Translations under genes and position numbers: made by a program
The notes under the pieces: generated by a model
What the model was told of the DNA's origin: nothing
Seen by the model: the letters and a program-made list of their open reading frames with translations, nothing else
Databases searched by the model: none
In this document: in pieces, positions 10,690 through 22,512 of the stretch
Layout of the letters: each line of letters starts with the position of its first letter
Position numbering within the stretch: the first letter of the stretch is position 1
Assembly (NCBI GenBank): GCA_022410635.1
Contig: JAJVDF010000256.1
Coordinates: 921,452 to 985,451, forward strand
Length of the DNA: 64,000 nucleotides
From: Tretioscincus oriximinensis
Taxonomy: Eukaryota; Chordata; Lepidosauria; Squamata; Gymnophthalmidae
Direction: 5' to 3'

Positions 10690-12434
10690 CAAAGATTGCA
10701 GAGAGATTAAGGAGACTGCAGAGAGATTAAAATACTTTTTTTTGTTCCATTTTCACTGAATCGGACAGAGAGTATATACCTGAAATGGAACTAGTCTTTT
10801 CACGAAGGGCCTCAGAGGAATTATACTGGTCAGAAATAACAAGGGAGGAGGTCCTTGCTAGGCTTAATAAGCTGAACATTAATAAATTCCCAGTGCCAGA
10901 TGGCATTCATCCAAGAATTCTTAAAGAACTCAAATAGGAAATTGCTGAACTTCTAACTAAAATATTTAATATTTTCTTAAGATCAGGCACAGTGCCAGTA
11001 GACTGGACGGTACCTAATGTAACACGAATATTCAAAAAAGGATCCCGGAGTGATCCTGGAAATTATAGACCCATCAGTTTAACACCGGTTCCAGGTAAAA
11101 TGTTGAAAACCATAATTAAGGACAAAATTATCCTTAATTAACATGGAGAAGCACTTATTGCTGAATGAAGCTCAGCATGGCTTCTGCAAAGGTTAATCAT
11201 GCCTTACTAACTTGCTAGAAATCTTTTAGTGTGTTAATATTGTCTATCTAGATTTTCAGAAGGCTTTTGATAAAGTGCCTTATCAAAGGCTTCTAAAAAA
11301 GCTCCACACACATGGTATGAGAGGACAGACTTTGTCCTGGATAGGAAACTGGCTAAAAGATAGAAAACAGAGGGTAGTAATAAACAAACAGGTATCTGAG
11401 TGGAAAGAAGTAAGAAGTGGGGTACCTCAGGGGTGCGTACTGGGACTTTTGCTCTGCAATATTTTCATAAATGACCTGGATGCTTAGGTAAATAGTGAAG
11501 TAGCCAAGTTCGCTGATGACACTAAGCTGTTCAGGGTAGTAAAAATTGAAAGAGGTTGTAAGGCATTCCAGAATGATCTATTGAAACTGGGTGGGTGAGC
11601 AACAAAGTGGCAAATGCAAGTGTAAGGTCAAGCACATTGGGGTAAATAACCCAATTACTCCTACCAACTAATGGGAACCAAGCTTTTTACGACTGAGTAA
11701 GAAAAGGATTAAGGTGTGAACCAAGTGTGCAGCAGCAGCAAAAAAAAGCAAATTTCATGTTGGGGCTAATTAGAAAAGGAATCGAAAACAGGTCAGCAAG
11801 TGTTGTTTTGCCTCTTTATAAATATGTGGTGAGGCCACATTTGGAATGCTGTGTTCAGTTCTGGTCACCACATTTCAAGAGGGATATTGTGGAACTTGAG
11901 AAGGTGCAGAAAAGGGCAGCAAAAATGATCAAGGGTCTGGAGCACCTCCCTTGAAAGACAATGTTTGAGAGTTGATCTAATTGAAGTGTACAAAATCATG
12001 CATGGGATAGATATGGTGAATAGAGAAAAAATGTTTCTCACACAACACTAGGACCAAGGGGCATTTCTTGAAACTGATGTGCAGAAAAGTGAGAACAAGA
12101 CAAAGGAAATAATTTTTCAACCAGAGGATCATCGGCCTATGGAATTTACTTCCAGAAGAGGTGGTGGTAGCTAACAGTTTGATAGCTTCAAGACAAGACA
12201 GGTTTATGGACACCAAGGGTATAAAATGGGCAATAGGATGGATGTCTGGATGTTGCCTCTGGGATGGAGCAACACGCAGGACTCCCGAGATACCATTTGC
12301 AGGGAGTCATGAACAGGGGCATATTTTGCTTTCCTCTGTTCAGATTGTCCAGGAGCATCTGGTGAGCTTCTGTGTGAGAGAGAATGCTGGACTAGATGGG
12401 CTCTGGCCCGATTCAGTATGACTCTTATGTTCTA
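10690..12434 (+). mobile_element. CR1 LINE (subfamily A), 5'-truncated, dead
   Basis: The order is the reverse transcriptase N-terminal block (PDGIHPRILKEL, about 10898-10935), GNYRPISLTPVPGK (about 11058-11100), AFDKVPY, the 71-residue open block 11275-11487 ending GVPQGCVLG...FINDLDA, then FADDTKLF (about 11509-11532). A thumb-like region and a 3'UTR follow, ending in a TATGACTCTTATGTTCT tail. The FADD motif is intact, but in-frame stops (after ELK near 10935, after FINDLDA at 11487) and frameshifts break the ORF. The RT motif spellings are those of the CR1 clade. ORF1 and endonuclease are missing. The same subfamily supplies 4733-5062, 5750-5852 and 63700-64000. Confidence 0.92.
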
Positions 12435-12839
12435 AAGACACGCCTGCAGCAGTGACGGGCTTGAGGCAGCCATTAATTTATTTTCCAACAGTAACAGTAG
12501 GAAACTGGAAGCAAGAGTTCAGAGGAAAGTACTGCCTGGTATATCTACTTTGAGAGATAAAATAAGACATTATGTGAAAAGGGCCTGTGATTCTGAATAC
12601 CGTTAGATGGGCAAACTGGTCAGCCTCTAAACATTGGCTTAGGGACAGGCCCTGGAATGTTCAGCTCAGCACAGGAGTGTCATGGGACATTTGCATGTGT
12701 CCTATGCAAACCAACCCAGGGAATTAAAGTTTCCCATTGTTGAAGTTTTCATTCAGGGTTTTGAAAGAGCATATCAAAAATGACCCTGGAAACTGTCAAC
12801 TTTAGTGCTTTGCTGTAAGGGTCCAGAAAACAAGATCGT
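12435..12839. other. Spacer between LINEs, nothing recognised
   Basis: The sequence lies between the CR1 tail and the start of the L2-like copy. No coding or repeat signal that I can name. Confidence 0.35.
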
Positions 12840-14098
12840 ATGGGGGCAATACAACCCTATTGGTTCTCCTGGACCTCTTGGTGTGTTTTGATACAATTGA
12901 CCATAGTATTCTCCTGGAGAGTCTATGGAGTTTAGGAGTTGGTGGCAAGGCATTGTAGTGGTTCCACTGCTATCTCCAAGGCTGCTTCAAGAGAGTAGTG
13001 ATGGGGGAATCTTGCTCAACACCATGGAAGCTCACTTGTGGGGTTTCTAAGGCATCGATCCTCTCTCCCATGCTGTTTAACATCTATATGAAGCCAATGG
13101 GAGAGGTCATCAGGAGATTTTTTGTGAAGTGCCATCTATATGCAGATGACACTCAGCTCTGACTCACTGTTACATCTGAATCAGGAGAAGCAGCTGAAGT
13201 GCTTGACAAGTGCCTGGAAGCAGTAATGGGTTGCATAGGGACCAATAAATTGAAACTGAAGCCAGACAAGATGGAGGTGCTGTATGTTGGAGCATCCAAT
13301 GTTTGTGAAATGGGGAGGCATCTTGTCCTTGATGGGGTAGAATTGCACTATAAGGGATGTGTGTGAAATCTAGGGGTGCTCCTGGACTCTGTGCTGACAC
13401 TTGAAAATCAGGTGGAGGCAGTGGTCAAAAGTGTCTACTTCGAGTTATGTCTGGTTTGTCAGTTACAGCCACTTCTGAACAGGGATGATTTAGCTATAGG
13501 AATCCATGATCTGGTAACTTCCACACTGGACTATTGTAATGCGCTCTATATGGGGCTGCCCTTGAAAACAGTTTGGAAGCTGCAGCTGGTGCAGAATACA
13601 ACCGCTAGACTACTGATCGGAACGGCTGGCCAGACACACATCACGCTGGTCTTAAAAGAACTGCACTGGCTGCCAATCTTCTACTGAGCCCAATTCAAGG
13701 TGTTAACTTTAACTTATAAGACCATATATAACTTGGGTCCCAAATATCTAAAGAAATGCCTTCTCCCATACCAACCTGCCCAAGCCTTAGGTTCTGCAGG
13801 GGAGGCCCTCCTGGTTATACCATCCTTCCAACAGCCAATGAAGTGGGAACCCGTTGTACAGCCTTCTCAGTGGTTGCCCCCAGTCTATGGAATAATCTCC
13901 CTCTTGAGGTGTGGCTGACATTAACATTGTTTTCTTTTAGAAGATCTCTAAAGATGCACCTCTTCAACCTGGACTTTGGCTGAAGAAGTGCTGTTTTTCA
14001 TCCCACCATCAGATATTGTTTTGCTTCTGTTTTAAATTGTTGGTTTTTGTACTGAGACCTTTGGTTATGGATCAGGGTTTAAGTATCAATCAATCAAT
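12840..14098 (+). mobile_element. L2-like LINE, 5'-truncated, dead
   Basis: It is a close relative of 33605-34940 across its length. Visible blocks: FDTIDHSILLESL (about 12888-12926), a GVPQGS-like site broken to GVSKAS (about 13038), YADDTQL (13138-13158) followed at once by a stop, and an LGVLLDS block (about 13371). A readable thumb/C-terminal stretch follows at 13376-13687, then a 3'UTR ending near a (CAAT)n tail at 14085-14098. AFDTIDH and YADDTQ spellings fit the L2 clade. Several stops and frameshifts make it non-functional. Confidence 0.9.
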
Positions 14099-14269
14099 CC
14101 AATCAAGTTGCTCAAACAGCCATCATTCTTCTAAAAAACCCACTCTGCAATTTTTTTAAATAAACAATGTTTTAACTATACCTGTAAGATTAGGATTCAA
14201 ATGTTGACTCCCATGGCACAAACTAGGAACTATTATATAATTTCCTGTACATGTTTCATTGAAGCTGGA

Positions 14270-14745
14270 GGTTTATGTTAAAGTAAAGGTGGTTGCATCA
14301 GGGAAACATGATGGAGACACCAAAATTGTAGTATGGTTCCCCATATCTATTTTGAGTGTCTCTGCAGTGTTGTGAGCCATTTCTTTTGAGAGAATCAAAA
14401 TTGCAGCCCAGAGAAGAATCAGTTCATGAATATAAGACAGCAAAATCTTCATGAGGTACTTTTTGCTCTTAAGAGTGGCGTAGTAGAAATAACTTTTCCA
14501 GGTGCTTCCACTGGTAAGTGTAGATAGGTCTGAGTGTGCAGAGGTAAAGCAGCTGGTGTATTTCTGCCTATCTATATTTTTCTGTAAGGTCATCAAATGC
14601 CAGTGCTGCAAAATCATCAAAAGCATTCAGAGTATTTTTGCAAATAAAAGCAGTACAAAGAAGACTTCTTTTGGAATCTTGCCCTTGATCTCCATCAACA
14701 TCTGCAGAGCTCTTTTAACTGGTGAATGGCCTTATAAGATCTAGC
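14270..14745 (-). other. Unidentified segment with long overlapping open frames
   Basis: The minus strand is open for 117 codons (14273-14626), and a second minus frame upstream also reads protein-like for a stretch; the plus strand has an 80-codon frame. I cannot assign it to any family. It sits exactly between two L2-like LINEs. It could be a relic of another retroelement, a processed pseudogene fragment or chance. Confidence 0.2.
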
Positions 14746-14782
14746 CCGAGAGAGCAAGGGCAAAGGTCATCTTATATCTGCT

Positions 14783-15312
14783 GTGACAAATTTGCAAGGC
14801 TACTTCCAGAGAGTAGTGGTGGAGAAGTGTTGCTTGAAACCCTGGGAGTTCACATGTGAGTTTCTTCAGGAGTCGATCCTCTCCCTCATGCTGTTTAACC
14901 TCTACATGAAGCCACTGGGAGAGGTCATCAGGAGATATGGAGTGAAGTGTCAGAAATATGCAATATGCCAGACCCTCCTGGTTATACCACCCCTTTCAAC
15001 AGCCAATGGAGTGGGAACTCAGAGCAGGAATTTCTCTGTAGTTGCTCCCAGTCTATGGAATAGTCTCCCCCTTGACGTGTGTCTGTCATCATCACTGTAT
15101 TCTTTTAGAAGATCTCTGAAGACGTGTATCTTCAACCTGGTCTTTGGTTGAAGAAATGCTGTTTTTTCTTTTTGTTTCCCCCCTCCATTTTCAGATACTA
15201 TTTGCTACAGTTTTAAAATGTTAATTTTGTACTGTTTTTATTATTGGCTGTCCTGAGACCTTTGGGTATGAGGCAGGGTATAAATATATATAAACAAATA
15301 AAATAATAAATA
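14783..15312 (+). mobile_element. L2-like LINE with large internal deletion
   Basis: The first part (14783-14965) matches the palm region of the L2-like family, including the MKPLGEVIRRYGVKC block. At about 14966, just where YADDTQ should follow, it jumps to the far C-terminal region (AGEALLVIPPLS-type sequence). It then continues to a normal 3'UTR with CTGTCCTGAGACCTTTGGG and an A-rich tail. About 650 bp relative to 12840-14098 are missing, including the catalytic motif. Confidence 0.9.
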
Positions 15313-16689
15313 AGATTATTCTGATCGATCAAGTTTTGATCGGGTGAAAATGTTGCTGTTCCACCGTGTACTTGTTAACTCTAATCCAGTTGTGACAATT
15401 GCTAGAAGCCACTGTAATTTTAAAAGTAATCACTTCTGTAAATCTTCCAAGTATATGTCTTGGCTGTTCTCTATTTCTTTCAGGTAGATTAAGGATTTAT
15501 GGAGGAGGTCAGTTTCCATTACACCCAATGAAGGCTGGAGCCTGATTGCACTTAGCTTTATTATGCCCCTGAAAGTAATCTCAGAGTCTTGCTGCCCACA
15601 CGCTATTTTGGTAGACTGACCAGATTTTCTAAGGCCCAAACTGGCGCAATTCATATTCATGCTAATTTGCAAATTCATGAATATGAAAATCACCCACCAT
15701 CATGTATAGCCCTCCAAAATTCCTGCCCAAGGAATCTGTGAAGTACCAGATAATTTTTTGTAGTGTGTGAGAAATTTTCAAAGTGTGCAAGAAATTTGCA
15801 TTTTTTTTATTTTTTACTGAGGGGAGGGTGCCTTCAGGAGCCTAAATTTGAGCTACCTTAGGGTCTGCTGTAGTCTGTGCTAACTTGCAATAGCATGTTG
15901 ACAGCAGACCACATCATAAAGTTATATATTGCCTTAGTTCATATGTAGAAAAAGAATAATCTCAAAAACGCTTTAAAGATAGTAGTGTCTGACCCTTATA
16001 TTTTCATTCCACATCTATTTTATGATAATTAATATAAATGTTCACGAGAGAAGAAAATGCAAAGTGATACTGTGAATCATCTCACCTGCAGTCTCAAAGC
16101 CATCTTGAATTTACCTCAAATATGTGTGTGTTTAAAACAAAACAAACTGCTTGTGAACACAGGTTTAGGAAAATGAAACAATTGCTTCAGTTTGCTTTGC
16201 CTGGTATTTGAGCTCAAAGTACATAATTAGTTTAATAAGCCAAGATTTACACCAGTCATTTGACTTTGAATCTAGCTCATTTCTTAGGAAGAATTTAATG
16301 ATCCATTGTTTCTGAATAAAAAAAGCTTCATTTATTAAAATAAAGAGAGAATCTTAAACAGACTTTTAAAAATTATTGTTATATTAATTATTATTATTAT
16401 TAATTCTATACTGTAAATGTTTCACCAATTTTCTATCCAATGAGCTGGTTGCTAGTGCATTTCTAGACCCAATTAAAAGTCTTCGCTATTACTTTCAAAT
16501 TTCTAGATACTTGGTGTCATTTTTCTTGGTGTCAAATTTCTAGGTACTTGGGGTCATCAATATTCATGCTTTTCCCATGCTTTCCTTCATTCAGTGTATG
16601 GTCATTGGAAACTATTTCCCTCTGTTGGCGGGGAGGGAGAAATGTAAGTACTAATCTTTGAGGTCCTGCCTTATTATGGTCTATATCTT
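15313..16689. other. Mostly unique AT-rich DNA with one dispersed repeat piece
   Basis: At 15850-15912 a block containing GTCTGTGCTAACTTGCAATA resembles 49600-49672 (GTGGCCTGTGCTAGCTC and then AGAATAGCATGTGGACA). Both may be relics of one MITE family. Otherwise no gene or RNA is seen. Confidence 0.4.
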
Positions 16690-17150
16690 GGAATACAAGC
16701 CTGCCATCTACAAGCTTGTGTTGACTATGGCAGGTCCCGAATGGGGCCTGTCATAGACTACACTGGCATGTGGATGGCCAAGCTCTATCCGAGCAAAGTG
16801 GCTTTTTGCACTTGACAGTTGGTGATTTTGTCAATGCCAATTGTCTTCAAGTGTTGGGCCAGGTCTTTGGGCACAGCTCCCAGTGTGCCGATTACCACTG
16901 GAACCACTTTCACTGGTTTGTGCCAGAGTCACTGCAGTTCAATTTTCAAGTCTTGATATCAGCTGAGTTTTTCATGCTGTTTTTTATCAATTCTACTGTC
17001 ACCTGGCATGGCAACATCAACGATCCACACTTTGTTCTTTTCTACAATTGTGAGGTCAGGAGTATTGTGTTCCAAAACTTTGTCAGTCTGGATCTGGAAG
17101 TCCCAAAGTATTTTTGCATGTTCGTTTTCTGTAACCTTCTCTGTTTTATT
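16690..17150 (-). mobile_element. R4/Dong-like LINE relic (restriction-like endonuclease end)
   Basis: Read on the minus strand, the C-terminal region of an R2/R4-type LINE is visible in pieces. First comes ILWDFQIQTDKVLEHNTPD, then IVDVAMPGDSRID, a KYQDL-like block, then VVPVVIGTLGAVPKDL and an IDKITNCQVQKATL-like end. Allowing one 1-nt frameshift between them, the PD (codons at 17055-17060) and the D of VDVAMPGD (17017-17019) form the PDX12D signature of the restriction-like endonuclease. At least one stop follows LS, so it is dead. R4/Dong elements are known to insert in (TAA)n; a long (TTA)n tract lies about 190 bp away. Confidence 0.82.
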
Positions 17151-17337
17151 ATTATTTCAAAAGACTTTGCTCAAGAACAGTTGCTTAATGCTATGGAATC
17201 TGTACAGGAAAATAAGCAATTATTTTTATGATATTCCACAATCTAAGTATTATTTCCCTTCCATGCCTCATAGGTTAGTTTAGGGAGATTTCTTGAATTC
17301 GCCCACTCTGCAGCAAGGGGAACCAGAGATTATCTAA

Positions 17338-17483
<146 letters not shown>

Positions 17484-20400
17484 CTTGCATTCCCACAAAC
17501 ATTGGTCCAGAACAGTTCCATCATAGACCAAGGATAAAGAGGTGAAATAAGGTCATTGTGGGAAAAGCAATTCTTAAGCCAAATTTTGTATTAAAAGTGT
17601 TGTGCCTCGTTGGAAAGCTTGCTCATTCGATCTGTCATCTTAGGAATGGTCATTGTACATGCATGAAGCCAATCCAAGCTTAAAATGGTGGTGATAACTG
17701 CACGCAGGGCAGTGATTGCATACTTCCAAGTATCAAAATAACCAGATATATATCTTGTGCTATCATGGGAGCAAGTGTTCAGTCAGAAGTGCCTGCATAT
17801 TTTTTTAGCTATTACTTTCCTCTCTGGACAATATGCAGTTAATCTGGAATTATTTTATTCTAGAATACTGCTATTCAAGGATTTAGAGTCCATCCAGATT
17901 CATGCCTGTAAATGATTATTGTATACTCAACTTATTATGTGATGATTATTCTGCTGTACACCAGACAACACCGGAGCACTAGGAATGTGTGGTGAACTTA
18001 GTTCGTGGATGCTGCTAAATAAATATATTCACATGCCTGATTAAAAAATCAAAGATTTTTATTATACCATAGAATGCTACTAGCAGTAGTTCAGACAATT
18101 ACAAATATATTATTCAGTTCATACCACAAAGGTGTTCAAAAGCAGAATAATGTTCCAGTTTCTCCTACCTGAGTTTGATTTTCGCTCAGCTCCTTTGTTT
18201 CACCATTTTATAACATGCTTTAAAAGATATATTGTTCTCTTCCTTGTTGCTATTTATGATAACAAATACCACAGGCTCTTTCTACTGTATTTCTATTTAT
18301 AAATAATGATAATGAGTTTGTTTTCTTTGCAACCTCCATGACAGGGCAATCAGGATACTCAAAAGCCCATTAAAATGCAATTACTAAAACAAATAATCAA
18401 CAATAATTAAAACATCATAAAAATGCAGCAAAAGCAAATGAGAATTTTAAAAATTGACACTGTTAATAATAGATCTGAGTGAATATTTTTACAACGAACT
18501 ACTTCTTTCATTTTCCTTTGCCTTGTCATTTATTTGTCAAAGGAGTTTGCTGACTGAAGAGCAGCAATTTTCAGGTATGGAATAATTTACGTTATTTACT
18601 GTAATTTATTGTTATACTTGATCAGAACATCGAACAAATTGTTACCTTTGGGTGATATTTGCCCTTTAACCATTCTAAAACTGTAATTCTCCAGCAATTC
18701 ACAAAAAATGTACACACATTTAAAGTCACAAACTTTTGAAACCATATTGAATTGAAATGTTTTAAACAAATAAAAACCACGAAGCTTTTAAAATCAACGA
18801 GAATGCCATTCTGACTTGAAACACAGCACATTTGGAGCAGATTATTTTGACTATCTGGATATCTTTCTTTAAAAATAAGTATTCCAAACATTTTGGGGGT
18901 TGGACTTTGTGATAGATTCCCTTGTGCAAATACCTTAGTCGTACCTAAAATCCTACCACAGGAAATATGAGGCTAAAAAAGTGATTCTGTACTTGTCAAT
19001 ATCCAGGATAAGCAAACATTGATTGTTGCGAGTTAAAAAAAAATCAGACTGCACTGTGACAAGATCAGTGAGCAATGTTATGGAACTGGGACATTGGTCA
19101 CAGAATATAAATGTTTAGTGTGCACGGACGCGCGATTGCTATATTCCAGATTATAACTTTGTAGGGGGTTTTAAGTCATCGTGTGCCCGCAGCCAATGTC
19201 TACATACCATTGGTCCATCAGTCCAAATTTTTTCACCTTTACCATTTTGGCTTTCTCCAGAAAAAATGTTGTATTGCTGTCCAGAACATCAGGGATATCT
19301 AGGTTAATCCAAATTCAAACTGGGTTAAAAATAGATTTTCTTCTTTCTGTCTTTTTCTGTTCTCACTGCAATTTGGGGGCTGTTTGCTTGGCATGGCTTG
19401 TGTGAGGGGGGAAAGGGGGAAGGTTAGGGTTAAGGTTTGATGTTTGCCTTTTATGATAATGTTACTATCAAACCAGGGTTACTGGCATCCATCACAACTT
19501 TCTCCTTCATTGTGAGGAGGAGGTGGGATTGCTTGGTGTGGAATTTAACAATTTGCAAGCAGAAATGGACTCAACTCAGAACTTATTTAGAAAATAATTT
19601 AAGTACTGCAACCAAAAAGGTGCAATTAAGATTGATTTTTAACTGGTAATCAATATAACTCTCTGGGAAAATACTGTGCAACAATGCTGAGGCAATCTGA
19701 CCTGGGGTGGGGGGGTTGTCGAGTTATTTTGTTTGGATTACATGTTTTTGTTCTTTATTTATGTGTGTATGTACATGTTTGTATATTTAAAATAAAAACA
19801 AATTTAAAAAAATGTGTGGAAACTAAATTCCATCTTCTGCCCACTGATCAAATGGCTCAACTTCAAAATGATGTCTCTCTGCTTTAGATATCATAAAAAA
19901 CTATGTGATGGTCCTGACATTGAAGAATGTGGCTGTTCTGAGAGAATCCCATTATATGTATTTTTGTAAAAACTCTTCTGTTATGTGTCTTGCTGGAGTA
20001 ACATTTCCACCAACAAAGAACTTAAGCAGATACCACCCTTAGATTATTCCACAATTTGAATTCTGGAAGTGATCCTAACATCCTGTCTCTTTATGTATGA
20101 ACTGTAGTTTTGTCCATTTTCAAACAGTGCCAAAAAAAAGTGCAATATTCTCTTGACCCATTAAAATCCAGTCAAGTGACGATTTCTGATTATTATTGTT
20201 TTCCACACTGTTATTTACTTGTTTTCCTTCATTCTTTTTGGAACAATATTAAATCCAATTTAAGAAGCAGCAGAGGGAAATTCTTCTATCTGATTCTGAG
20301 GCTGTTCACTTCCTGACACCTGACAACAGCATTCCTGGACATATCCCTTTTATTTACTATTCTCTTTTAAGTGTCAAGAGTTCTTTGATATATTTCTGTT

Positions 20401-20971
20401 TCTCTTCCTCTAATGGCAATCGGCTTTTAAGATCAACCTAGGCCTGGTGTGCTGTGTCTTTTATTCTATGGATGAAGTCACATTACTGAGAAAACACTAA
20501 CCTCCCTTACAGCTAGGCTAATAGGATTGTAACATGGGGTTATATGTGGCTGACAAATTCAGGCTGCAGAAACACTTATTTTAAAAATAATAGGAATTCA
20601 GAAGAGGCTTAGAGATGATAATAGCCATATGCAACTGCTTATAATCCAAACAAAGACCACAAAATATACTTCCAGAGGGGATTAGTGATGCAAACACATG
20701 TTTCAAGGTGCTTTTGATGCTTTTTTAAATGCATGTAGATGAAGTCTAAAATGTTTTTAACAGTTACTTTCAGAGAATAGTTGCTGGGAGTAATTCTCTC
20801 CTGGCTTGCAAGAAAATCACTTTTCACCATTTGCAGCTGATTACAGGAACATTCCTGCTCTTAGCGTAGGGGCCGGGAGAAGTGAACATTGCAGAGCAGA
20901 CCATGTAGTCAAGACATGTTTGGCTCACTTTCCCCTTGCCACAATTGGATTGGACAAGGCAATGCACATAT
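17484..20971. other. Long unique AT-rich stretch; one L2-like 3'UTR relic
   Basis: No gene recognised. At 18340-18432 the minus strand reads like the T-rich 3'UTR of an L2-like LINE (ATTGTTGATTATTTGTTTTAG), low confidence. A GC- and CpG-richer patch at 19110-19440 contains GGTTAGGGTTAAGG, but no exon structure was found. The 89-codon minus frame at 18622-18891 has no recognisable domain. Confidence 0.35.
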
Positions 20972-21215
20972 CAGTTTGGTGTAGTGGTTAGAGTGTTGGA
21001 CTTGTACCTGGTAGTCTCCCGGTTCGATTCCCCACTCCTCCACGAAAGCCAGCTGGGTGACCTTGGGCCAGTCACAGTTCTTTGAACTCTCTTAGCCCCA
21101 CCTACTTCACAGGGTATCTGTTGTGGAGAAAGCAACAAAAGCTATGTGCACCACCTTATGGTTGGCCACTCTAAGACCTTCGAGTATAGGATATATGTAC
21201 AAATAAATAAATAAT
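20972..21215 (+). mobile_element. tRNA-derived SINE, Sauria/ACA type
   Basis: It starts TTTGGTGTAGTGGTTAGAG (box A, 20978-20988). Box B GGTTCGATTCC is at 21021-21031, followed by the squamate SINE body GAAAGCCAGCTGGGTGACC, TTGGGCCAGTCACAG and CAGGGTATCTGTTGTGGAG. The 3' tail TAAGACCTTCGAGTATAGG then AAATAAATAAATAA resembles the 3' end of the L2-like LINEs here (34895-34940). Its tRNA half is not a functional tRNA gene. Sauria SINEs are known across Squamata, which supports the host assignment. Confidence 0.9.
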
Positions 21216-21819
21216 ATTCTTCTCCATCAGTTCAAAACTCCTCAACTGTGAAAGAACATTGGGTTGCATTCTCACTAGGGGAAAAAATGGGAGAGAAAGC
21301 TGTATCGCTTTGTACTGGGCATACACGGGGGAGAGCTTTTGTCATGCCTCATACACAAGACCACAAATTGCCAGAATGGAGTTCTCCCTGAAAAGCACCG
21401 CAAGTGCAATTTTTCTTAACTCAGGCTTTTGGCTATGGTTTGGTCGTAGGGGGTGTACCGGTACTTTTACGCAAATGCTGCTGTGCAGTGTCACTGTTCT
21501 TCAATTTCGTTCTAGGCTTTGAGGGGGCAACAGCAGTTTTTAAAGGCTTTTGTTGTTGTTGGGTTCTAGTTTTACACAAAACTGAATACCTGTATATCGA
21601 TATATTTTTTTTTGTAATTATAGATTTGTGTAAAACTCAGGCACATTTAAAGAAAAAGGCAGAGTGGAATGTGGAAAGACGAGACTCCAAAAACAGATTA
21701 TCCAACCGCTGCGGCTGTTAACTCCAGAAGCCAATGCGAATTTTGAAATGGAGCCAAAATGGAACTGAAAAGAAAGAAAATGGTGGAGTGAATTGAATTA
21801 AATATGCAACCATTTCTTT
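21216..21819. other. Unique DNA, no gene supported
   Basis: Short overlapping plus-strand frames (21259-21522, 21404-21721) lack any domain or splice context. GC content is a little higher than the flanks around 21430-21540. Confidence 0.3.
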
Positions 21820-21955
21820 CATCTCCCTCCATCTGTCTCTCCCTCTCTCCTCCTCCCCCCATCCATTTTTTCTTCTCTTCCTCCCTCATTCATTTGGATT
21901 TTTATATCACCTAGTATTGAACTCTCAGGGCAGTCAGGGGAATGTATAATGAGAG
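21820..21955 (-). mobile_element. L2-like LINE 3' tail with CT-rich tract
   Basis: The minus strand reads GACTGCCCTGAGAGTTC...AGGTGATATAAAAATCC, resembling the family tail GCTGCCCTGAGACCTTCGGG. It runs into a GAGGGA-type low-complexity tract (21820-21888). Diverged, so the assignment is tentative. Confidence 0.4.
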
Positions 21956-22439
21956 GGGGGGAAGGAACAAAATGTACATGTAATAAATTAAGAAAAGAGG
22001 GAAAGAAAAAAAAACTTGACATGCAAGGCAACTCTGGAAAATCAAAATACCAGGTACCCAGTTACTTCCCCAAAGGCCTAGGAAAGGATACATAATTTTA
22101 CCTGGCATGTAAGTGAATCAAACATACATATTTGGGAAATGTCATCCAGAAGACTGTTCCATAGTAATACACATTGCATGTGTACCTCATGTGCTGTGTG
22201 TGACTTTTTTTCTATTTTGTTTCTTCTCAGAAAAAAAAATGGATTAGAGGGTGACAGGAGGATCAGCATTATCCAATGAACTCTGGCTGGGAGGAATGTG
22301 AACTTGTGGCCCCAGCTGAACAGGGCTTAGTGTCAATGCTTGATCACAGAATTTGATCACTGTCTGCAATGCTGTCTGAAATCTCTGACATTGAGTATTT
22401 TCCCCATGCACAAAGCATGCATGGGAATTTTGTGATGTC

Positions 22440-22512
22440 ACATCCAAGGCAGGACTGGAAGTGACATCACTCCAGGCACCATTGCCAGAAGCAGAGACTG
22501 AAAGTGCCCTTT
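22440..22512. repeat. Second copy of the CRE-like dispersed repeat
   Basis: GGCAGGACTGGAAGTGAC, ATCACTCCAGGCACCATT and AAGCAGAGACTG match 6325-6390 with few changes. It contains TGACATCA. Confidence 0.55.

Noticed and set aside
20972..21050. tRNA gene
   Set aside because: Box A and box B are present, but it continues into a Sauria-type SINE body and tail and lacks proper acceptor-stem pairing.
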